Below are positions 47,651-56,758 of a DNA stretch of 64,000 bases, one piece after another. Positions within the stretch are counted from its first letter, which is position 1. Each line of letters starts with the position of its first letter. A program made the position numbers and the translations under genes. The notes beneath the pieces were generated by a model, which did no database searches, was not told where the DNA came from, and worked only from the letters and a program-made list of their open reading frames with translations. The DNA lies in NCBI RefSeq assembly GCF_003144195.1, contig NW_020290023.1, positions 124,001-188,000 on the forward strand, in the 5' to 3' direction. The stretch comes from Ceraceosorus guamensis (taxonomy: Eukaryota; Basidiomycota; Exobasidiomycetes; Ceraceosorales; Ceraceosoraceae).

Positions 47651-50600
47651 GGTGGTGGAGAAGAGATGTGCTTCAGCTCGACGCAAATGGGCGCCCAGAT
47701 GTTTGTTGGCTTGGCCCGAAGTGGCTGTCGACAAAGCTCTGACCGGTGGTCTTCGAGTGAGCGGTCAAGAGATGAAGGGGGAAAGGCGAGCAGAGCTACA
47801 GTAGACGCTCGTTTATGAGCACAACTGGCTGGTACTGCGGCTTTGCGATTGTCTGCCCATGTAGCCGCCATTCCACAATGGCGATGTGCTGCAAAGCGCA
47901 GCAACCATCCGTCAACGAACTTCCGTTGCAGGGTAGACCAGGGGCAAGAATGCGCTTCGCCCGCCTTGGATGTAGTTCCCTGTGTACAGCGTACGCTACG
48001 ATGCGGACATGGACACCTTTCTCATGCGCCACTACAGTCAGGCGGGCGGGCGTACAGCGCAAGTCGACTCGCACTCGCTTCATCATGTTTGGGGCCGACG
48101 CTCCATCCCGCCGCTCGGCTGCTGACGCTTGCAAGGTGTTGGTCTGCTCCGCCCCGCCTGACCAACGCTACGCCACGCCACGCATACGCAAGGTACCGCA
48201 GCGAAATGTGCCGCCGTATCGTGTGAGGGGGCGGGCGCGGAGGTTCTTGATCGTTGCATGGGATTTAGCACCTCATTTCTGATAGAACGAACGGCGAATA
48301 TGTATCAAGGAGCTCCAGGCGTGCGGCAGGACGCGGCCTCGACAAAGATCCGTCCGCCATGGGTCGCCTAGCGGTCCTGAGCTCGATCGCTCAAGAGCGG
48401 GATTCATATGAGTGCCGAGTGCTTACAGACGCCCGCAATGTCGAGATGAAACGAAGTCCGATATGAACGATCGGGTAGCAGCGCCCGGGCGCGTAATTGC
48501 TTGACCCTCTCTTCGGTAGCGACCGTGATCTAATGAGACAGCGATCGAGCTTCAACCTTGTGTCTTGATACTGGACCCTGGATGGAGGTGAGCCTTGACC
48601 ACTCGGCAGCATGACCAAGCTTTGAGTGTGGGTCGGGAGGGTTTGTCAGGCACTTGGACACCTTGCCACGTACTGCGCGTTCTCGAGGGAGAGGGGAGCG
48701 TCTCTGCACCTCTGAACTATGTCTCTTGACTGACGTGCTTCGCGTCTTGTACCGAAGCGAGGTCTAGTGCACGGTCCTCACTCTCGTCCAGAGGAAGCGA
48801 AAATTGCTTCTTGCGTTGCAAAATCATGCAATGGTGAACATCGAAATGCAGATCTGAATCGTGAGTCCTTGGCCGCGCTTCACTTGCCATGCGACGCGGG
48901 TCTTGTGGGTTGTGCGTCGCGCAAAAGCTCACAACCGCCGATGTGGTGGCGGGAAAAGCATGTCGGTCGCCATGGATCAATTTGTGAACGTGCGAAGGGG
49001 CATTCCACCCGCAGCCCTTTGCAGAGTGCACGCTTCAAAGTGCGTCTCGTTCGCAGCAAGAAATGCCCAGTGACTCCACATTTTTGAATGAGGTTGCACT
49101 TGCGAATAATGAAATGAGCTTGGTGATGGATCAACATCCAGCAACGCTGCGCCTCATCAACTGCGGGGTCCCACCGCAATCCATCCAGTGCAACAGCGAT
49201 AAAGCATTGCGGTGATGCTGAGCTTGATTCACCATTTATCAGTCTGTGCCATCTCCTCGCCGTAAAGTTGAGACGTGTGAATGTACTGAGCACGCTGCCT
49301 TGCCCAGAGTGAAGCGTCGCGGCTTCCTATTGCGATGGCTACTTTAGTCTCTTTCGAGGATGCGATTCCCATGTGCAAGCGGTACAGACCCCTTTCATCT
49401 TCACGATGGGTGATTGTCTCGGATGCAGATCTTAGGCTGCTGCCTATGCGGCACGGCGTCTGCTTAGTTGAAGAGGCCCCGAGATCCGTCCGATCACCGC
49501 GCCGTGCTCGACGGATCCGCGTATGGGAATGATCGAAGGCCAACATCTATGGCGTGTGCTTGCGCATGGGTGGCAAATATCGAGCGAGTGGCAAAGACGC
49601 ACGAGCGATCAAGTCAGTCTGAGAATCTTCCGGGGCCCCTTCAACCGCCAGAGCTAGAGCTAGGAGTCATAGAAGGTTCGCCCTCGATCTGCCCACCCCT
49701 ATAGACGACCTAGGCAGTATGGCGTCTGGGTGCTTGGGAGACGTGGGAGTCTCGAGCATGTTTTGTAGGTCCTTCACCATCGCCACCGTCTCGCTATTAG
49801 ACCAATTTTGAGGTCAACATTTTAGCGGTCAAGCTCTGTCCCTCGATCCTGCGGAGTTTCTCTGACGCAACAGCACGTCTCACCTTCAGAAATCCGCTTG
49901 AGCCTTGTCGAAGACCTAGCTGCAGACGCTTCAAGACTTGGGTCAAGCTATGAAGGAAGAGGCGAAAATCGTGAGTGGCTTGACAACGCGTCAGACCGTC
50001 GCTGGCAAGCTGCGTCTCAGGTGAGACGCGGTGTCAAGACTTATAGATTGTTGTTGCCTATAGCTAGCTCACCGCTCGCTGTTGTTCCTCCGTCAATCGG
50101 GCGCAGCAGTCGTATTGCCAGCTGGGCCGGCTTGCGTAGTTAGACGATTCCCGAGTCTGCACGATTTCCGATCTGAGCAAGTTCGCCTGCATGAACTTTT
50201 CGCTGAAGCGAATGAATACCCATGCTTGGCGTCGACGCGCTAGCGGGCAAGAGCTCAAAACGGACCAGGGGAAAGGCTGTGCTGTGCGCACTCGTGACTG
50301 ATGCGATTAAGCACCCGCGGAGAGTCACGGTCGTGCACGTCATCAGCGACGACGTTACGCAAGGTGGTCGCTCTGATCGATCTCTGACCTTCTGGATCCA
50401 CGATGTAGCTGCGTGGGTGGCAGCTGGTGGACGGATGAACAGAAAGAGGCTAGCCAGCCCTTTTTCAGTCTGCACGGTGAGCATGGCAAGGACCGCACTC
50501 TCACGTGGGAAGTCGGTTAGCTCGTTCGGTTTCCCCGTTTCCCGCACGGAGGATTCGCGCGCGTGTGCGCAGTCGCAACTTGTCGCGCTTCCGCTCATCG

Positions 50601-51135
50601 TGCTTTTAGCGCCTACAAGCCAGACAGGTTGCTTGCCAAGATAAAGGAGCCCCTAAGCAGCAGCAGCAGCTTTCGTGTCTGAGGGGCCGTGTGAACGTGC
50701 TCAAGCATGCATGCCGCTTGCCGATCAGCTGTAGTCGCCTATGCAGCAGGGGTTGGATGCAGGCATGGAGAATCACTCGTTCCAGAATCACAATTGTGAC
50801 TCAACTGTGAGTGGACACGAGACATGTCTCGCTCTTGGGGCGGGGGCGGGGGCGGGGGCGAGGGTGCTGGACTGAGCATTTGGCGTCCCCGAACGTGGGT
50901 TGGCTCGTCATCGAGCGGGCTCGTGAGGCACCACCACCCCCACGTCATTACTCCAAGCTACCCGGCAGACCTCCTGAGTCAAGAGAAGCGAACAAGATAG
51001 AACACTGCCACAGCTCGACGTGCGCGCCGCCTCGCCCGAGGAGTCCAGCCGTCTGTCTCGTGCTATAAAGAGGTCCAAAAGACGCTTGGCCACGCAGTCA
51101 TCCCTCCAAGCTCTGCACTCCCATCCATCGAGATC
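47651..51135. other. 3.5 kb gene-poor divergent interval
   Basis: The largest gap in the window, between two divergent unrecognised genes. It has frames of 60-155 codons on both strands, often overlapping, none with family features or good splice structure. Notable sequence: a G4-type run at 50837-50864, a short CAG repeat near 50657, and many GATCGAG/TCGATC words. It could hold long regulatory DNA or non-coding transcripts, but I see no direct evidence. Confidence 0.5.
50837..50864 (+). repeat. G-quadruplex-type GGGGGC repeat
   Basis: GGGGCGGGGGCGGGGGCGGG continues with another G5 block and GAGGG: four runs of four or five G separated by single C, the pattern of a very stable predicted G-quadruplex. 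It sits about 270 nt before the start codon of the next plus-strand gene. Confidence 0.8.
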
Positions 51136-52660
51136 ATGCCGGCCCTTTCTAAACTTTCCTTTTACAAGAAGAAAGCTGCTGAGAGTGGCACGAACTCTGT
51201 TGATACTGGCGAGCGAGCCGTCAACAATGGTCGACGGGTGGGACTAGAGGATCCATCGGATGTCCGTCTACAGGACGATCCCAACATCTTTCCGACTGGT
51301 CGACCTGATCACTCCAAAGCGCCATTAGCGGTGTCCAGCGCTACAGCGGGAGGCTCGAGCGCTGCTGCAAAGGCTACTGAGCTGGGCGACGTCGACGCTC
51401 AGCAACAACTGCAGTACCCTGCGCCTGTTGGGCCGCCTTCTACTACACTGCTTGATCCTGTCGGCAAGGCTTTCATAGATCCCAGACTGTATGGAGGGAT
51501 GAGCGTCAACAAGAGCAATGGCGATTTGGGCGAACCTTTAAATGTCATTGGTGAGTGGACTGCCACACCATTGCGGCACGCCACCTGCGATCCGTCTTGA
51601 GCCTTTTTCACCGCCAGTCTCAACTCTGACACTGGCACTTCTTGCGCTTTGGGATGACAGTCTCGGCTCTGTCATCCCCAGAGATCCTGACTCGAAAAGG
51701 TCTGCAGCAATACCTCCGTTCGTTGGATTTGGACATGGAATGTTTCGGACTGCACTCTGGTGCTCTGCAAAAGGCTAATCTAGACCCTCGAGGATTCTCC
51801 GACGAGCTCTTTCTGTACCGCGAAGTCTACACACCTCTGGATCATCTGTTCGGTACGTGCGTGGAAAGCTTGATTGGCGGCAATCATATCCGCGTTTGGC
51901 AGCAACAAGGTACCGGAGCTTGGTTCTTCGCTGCGAGCGAGGAAGAAAATGTGAGCAAACATCACAAGATCATTCCGAATGGCTACGATTTGGGCAGAGA
52001 CAAAGTGGTGGGTCTCAGTCAGAAGAACAAGAATGGTATTACGTGAGTTGATCGGCTTCTCGTCGTCTAGCTGCTGCTGCGGTCGCTCACCGCTCGAGGC
52101 ACGGCGTTCCGATTACCGATTCGCATCTCAGCTCGTGGTTCTTCACTCGGTATCAGACCAAGGTGCAATGGCTGGACGGTCTAATGCCTGCAGGTGCTCA
52201 AGGTATCAACCATGACATTGCCGTGCGTCGCCGACTTGTCTCGGAAAGTCTGCGAGAGATAGTTGACGTGTCTCTCTGCACACTACAGGTGGACGGCCGA
52301 ACAGCTCTGCTGACGATCAAGATTCTCAATTCTGACGACAAGGCCGCGCTCAAGAAGACCTCTGCTCAGCTCAAAGCTGCAGAGAAGGAGCACAAGAGGA
52401 TCAGCAAGCGTTTGAGTAAGCAGTCTCCAGATGCTACTGTCCCTGCTGCGGCGTCAGCCAACGGAGCAGGGAAGGATGCTTCTGCGGATGCGGCTCAACC
52501 GAGCGAATCGGCGCAGGCGTCGACGAATGAGCCTGCTGTGGCGACCAAAAACGCTGCCAAGTGGCTCAAGCGTATCAGCACGAGCGCAAAGAGATCATCG
52601 AGGCAGGACACACCTGCAGTCGAGACTGCGCAAGCCGCACCGGCGATTGCAGCAGCCTGA
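51136..52660 (+). CDS. unrecognised 419-residue protein with a conserved-looking core
   Basis: Exons 51136-51550, 51661-52042, 52132-52222 and 52289-52660 join in phase to 419 residues. I cannot name a family. The N-terminus is basic then polar (MPALSKLSFYKKKAAESG). The core (residues ~140-320) looks folded: SSPEILTRKGLQQYLRSLDL, GFSDELFLYREVYTPLDHLF, CVESLIGGNHIRVWQQ, GAWFFAASEEENVSKHHKII, then SWFFTRYQTKVQWLDGLMP, NHDIAVDGRTALLTIKIL. It contains no signal peptide or transmembrane helix. A charged helix follows (SAQLKAAEKEHKRISKRLS) and the C-terminus is Ala/Ser-rich. The 66-nt intron at 52223-52288 is a multiple of three without a stop, so retention would insert 22 residues. Start codon GAGATCATGCC is the first ATG of a frame that joins cleanly to the rest. 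Confidence 0.7.
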
Positions 52661-54060
52661 AGACAAGAACAGTCGGCCTGTCTGCACCCTGACGAGGTGA
52701 CATCACGTTGCGAAGCATGATTGCAAGGATCAGCGCCACGAGCGACGCAGCTCACGACTCACCATTCACGATTCATGCACCTTGACGACGCCCTTCACCA
52801 CGCACCGCGAGATGTTCACAACTTTGCCGTGGGAGCGTACGTAGACAGACCTGCTTCCTCTGAACCGTTCAGCAATTCGATACCATCTGCAAGAGCCTGC
52901 TTTGCTGATCGAGTTGACCTGTGTTGTGCTGGCTTTGCTCAAGAGTTGCAGGCACTCCTGCCTGCCTGCCTGCCTGCCTCCGACCCACGAGTTGCATTGC
53001 GCTTTACTGTTGGCTGCGAACATCTCAAAGTGGGCGCGCGGTCCAAGCTTTTCTGCTCCTGATGATCTCAACTCCAATGAAGAGCCACGCATCTCTGCAG
53101 CTCCGGGTGCGGCGCTTTTCTTCCACACATTTCTAGCAGCTTTCGAAGCGACAGGCATTGGGTGCGCTACGCTTTGACACACGCGATCGAGGTGCTTGAT
53201 TGCCCATCTCGAATATCCATGCTGCAGCTCACGCAAGTCACGACTCGTATGACGAATCGCGTATCCGAACGATTCGCTTGGCTCTCAGTAGTCAGAGCTA
53301 TAGCGTGATGAATGTGTGAGTAGCGAGTGTGAGTATATGGCACGACTCACACGACTCACGCTCGTTTCATTCCGCCCAATATTCACCATTCAATTCGTGA
53401 TTACCCCGCGTGACTCCACATCGATCGATGCATGAAGGCGGTGCATGGCGCGTGCCCGCTTCCCCCGCTTGGAGCGTATTGTTATTCCTGCGCCGCTCGG
53501 CCGCTCGGCCGCCCGGCCGTCTCGCTCGCTTGACCGACGCTGCTAGCATGCTTTAATTGAACCCCACACATGCGCTCGAGCCACTCATCGTGACTCACGA
53601 CTCGGACTCTTGTCACATCGCGATCGACGAAGGCCAAGTCAAGTCACATTCATCAGTGACAGTGTGAGTCGTGATCGAGTCGTGAGTCTTGAGCGAATCA
53701 CGAATCCACGGATGGTGAATGGTGAATCTCCTGATTGCCGACGACGAGGCACTTCACGAACTCACACTCCATCACCTGTCTGCTCGTCTAAGCTGCTCAC
53801 CCACGCGCAAGGCTGGTAATCCTTCAAGGGGTGTGACCCTGCTCTACTGGTAAAAGCACAATCGTGCCAAGCGAGACGAAAAACGCTTCGTAGCTTTGAC
53901 CTTGACAAAAGTCTGCGCAAGCGACAAGCACCAAGCGTTTCAGTACCGCAACAAGCGTTTCAAAACATTTCAGTACCGCAAGCCAGCCAGCCAGCCAGCC
54001 AGCCAGCCGTCTCTCTCGAGCTTCTTTACGGTGGCTGACGTCGCAGCCCGCACGAAAAGC
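52661..54060. other. motif- and repeat-rich intergenic region
   Basis: 1.4 kb holding the densest set of TCACGA/TCGTGA words in the window (52751-52776, 53229-53270, 53341-53362, 53396-53404, 53589-53604, 53662-53710), a CCTG tetranucleotide run (about 52962-52980), CGGCCGCT repeats (about 53495-53520), a direct repeat of TTTCAGTACCGCAA (53938-53951 and 53968-53981) and seven AGCC units (53981-54008). No gene seen apart from the in-frame 5' extension of the following gene. Confidence 0.6.
53981..54008 (+). repeat. (AGCC)7 tetranucleotide repeat
   Basis: Seven perfect AGCC units end 52 nt before the ATG of the acyl-CoA synthetase gene, in its probable 5' UTR. Read in the gene's frame it would encode Ser-Gln-Pro-Ala repeats, because the frame stays open upstream to at least 53896. 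Confidence 0.9.
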
Positions 54061-56669
54061 ATGCACCCTCAGAACGCCATTCATCGGCAGAGCCTGGAGG
54101 CCAGGGATGACTTTTGGCTCAAGGCGTCCAAAGATATCTCGTGGCACTTGCCGCCCACAACTGCGTACGGCAAGACTGATCTTTCGCGCGAGACTGCGCC
54201 CTACGCTCAAGGCAAGACCTGGTTCCCCAATGCTCAGCGTAGGTTCAAGCATTCGTATCACTCTGATTGCGCTGCTGCTCACCCAGTCGCCCCAATGCCA
54301 CATCTTCCCCCCGCCTACCTTCTCCTGAACCTCATTCACAAGTCAATACCTGCTTCAATGCGCTGGACAGGCACGTCTATCCACCACCTTACGCTGGCGC
54401 TCCACCTCTTACGCCCAGCCCTCACACTCCACATTTGGCCATCGACTCTGCTCTTTCGCAGCGCATAGCTTTTCATCACGTCTCGCCTTTGCCCTTTCAG
54501 AAACAACAATATCGAGCCATCACTTATGGCGCTGCTTTGGAGTACGTCCAGACCCTCGCCGGGGTGCTCAAGAGCAAAGGCCTCAAGAAGGGCGATACTG
54601 TGAGTGAAGGGATGGTATTGCCGCATGGCAGCGCGGCGACGAGCTCTTCTGACACGCAATGCCACGGCTTCCAGGTCATCATCTACATGCCCATGATCCC
54701 AGAGACTGCGCTAGCCATGCTGGCGTGCGCGAGGCTAGGCGCTATCCATTCCGTCGTCTTTGGCGGCTTTGCAGCTCGAGAGCTAGCCAAGCGTATCGAC
54801 GACAGTCGATGCAAGCTGGTTCTCTCCGCTTCTTGTGGGTTGGAGCCACGAGGGCCCGTGGAGTACAAACCTCTGGTGGACGCAGCTTTCGGCCACTGCA
54901 AGCACAAACCTCAAGGCTTGCTCTTCTTGGCCAGAAACACCATCTCTGGGCATGAGCCACCGCGGATCGACGCTCGAGGCAAGGCGGGAGTGCCAGAGTG
55001 GGATTGGGAAGACGAGCTGAGGCTAACGAGGGAAGGTGTGGATGGAAGACACAAGTGCTGGTCTTGCGTTCCTGTAGCTTCAGAGGAGCCCGTCTACATT
55101 CTGTATACGTGAGTCGCGCGTCAAGCACTTTCTTGACGGAATCTTGTTGGAGTCCGCTCACGCGCGGTGAGACTTGTGCGTTCGCAGTTCCGGAACAACC
55201 GGTACTCCGAAGGGCGTGACCAGATTGACGGGTGGGCACGCCGTCGGTTTGAGGTACTCTATAGAGCACGCCTTTGGAATGAAGCCTTCGGACACTATGC
55301 TTTGCGCCTCTGATCTAGGGTGCGTGCATGCTCGAATACCTTGCTCTGCGGAGTGCGCAATGACCTAATGAACCCAAATTGCACGGAGACAGCTGGGTAG
55401 TCGGTCATAGTTACATTCTGTACGCTCCACTCTTCCTCGGCGCTTCCACGTGCATTTTCGAGGGCAAACCCGTCACGCCTGACGCTGGGATTCTGTGGCG
55501 GACGATCTCTGCGCTGGGTGTCACACATCTCTTCACGGCGCCCACAGCTCTGCGAGCCGTGCGCGGTCAAGACCCCTCTGGTCAACTGATGCGCTCACCA
55601 AGCATCAATCTTCGCACTCTACGGGCGCTTTTCTTGGCGGGCGAACGATCAGAACCGACCCTAGTCTCGTTTTACCAAAAACGGTTGCGAGAGATTGCTG
55701 CTCCGGGCTTCGAGACAAACGATAATTATTGGCAAACGGAATCGGGGTCTCCAATCACCGCTCTGATGCTGGGCAGTGCTTGGCACAACTTGCCCTGCAT
55801 CCCAGGCTCTGCAGGCTTGGCTCAGCCTGGCATGGACGTTCGTATCGTCGACGATGCTGGCAACGAGATTCGCGAAGCGGGAAAGATGGGCAACCTGGTC
55901 GTTGCTCCTCCCCTGTCGCCCACCTTTCTGGGTGGTTTGTGGAATAACCAGGCTGGTTTCCACGATGCTTATTGGAGCCGTTTCCAGAAACAGGGATGGT
56001 TCGATACGGGAGATGCGGCCGTCATGGATGAAGAGGGATACATTACCATCTTGGCTAGGTCTGACGACATCATACAAGTCGCCGGTCATCGTCTGGGCAC
56101 GGGCTTGCTGGAACAAGTCCTCACTTCTCATCCCGACGTTCTCGAGGTGCGTCGGCGGACTCGGCGCGAGGTTGTGGATCTCAAATGTCAAGTGCTGATC
56201 CGTGCATCGCCTTTCTCTCCGCAGTGCTGCGTTGTGGGAGCACCCGAAAAGACAAAAGGAACGGTTCCATTCGCCCTCGTCGTCGCTCGTTCGGACCGGA
56301 AAGAGCAAGATGTTGAAGCGATACTCAAGAATGTCAACGAACACCTTCGAGCAGAGGTTGGTCCCATAGCACGTGAGTCGCTATCGCCTTGTTTTGCCAA
56401 GCAGCCTTGGTTGTGGGCCAGCTGACGCTAGCAACCTTGATACGATATCAGAGCTTGGCGCGCTCGTCCTCACTTCTGCTCTGCCAAAGACGCGCTCGGG
56501 CAAGACGCTTCGGAAGGTAGTCAGGGTCGTCACGGAGCAGGCAGCAGAGGGCAAGAGCAGCACGGATATCAGTCAGCTTCCGGTTCCGCCAACCATCGAG
56601 AGCATCGACGCGGTGCACAAGGCAGTTGAAGCGATCGAGAAGCACTTTGCGATTCGCACCAGATTGTAG
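54061..56669 (+). CDS. short-chain acyl-CoA synthetase (acetyl/propionyl-CoA synthetase-like, ACSS3 type)
   Basis: Exons 54061-54238, 54343-54599, 54675-55108, 55188-55319, 55393-56146, 56225-56372 and 56452-56669 give 706 residues. ANL-superfamily enzyme that forms acyl-AMP then acyl-CoA from a short fatty acid, ATP and CoA. Visible blocks: LNTCFNALDRHV (rejoined across intron 1), YMPMIPETALAMLACARLGA, HSVVFGGFAARELAKRI, the AMP-binding P-loop TSGTTGTPKGV, ASDLGWVVGHSYI, NYWQTESGSPI, GWFDTGDAAVMDEEGYI, RSDDIIQVAGHRL and the catalytic-lysine motif PKTRSGKTLRK. These fit the propionate-preferring ACSS3-like group better than canonical acetyl-CoA synthetase, but substrate cannot be read from sequence. 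The first ATG is at 54061; the frame is open upstream with a basic Ser/Gln-rich stretch, which could matter for mitochondrial targeting if a non-AUG start were used. Its stop is 89 nt from that of CDC23, tail to tail. Confidence 0.92.
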
Positions 56670-56758
56670 AGCATGGAGCGTCGCTAAATACATCGATTGC
56701 TATGCATTGCTGCTATACAACAGGCTCCCAGTGGACAGCAGCCCGAGGATTGATTCGG

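Noticed and set aside
50222-50644. Plus-strand frame with faint resemblance to the histone H4 fold (TRG, DAIKHPRRVTV)
   Set aside because: Spacing does not fit H4, the match covers few residues, and the overlapping minus-strand frame is equally open. Treated as chance.
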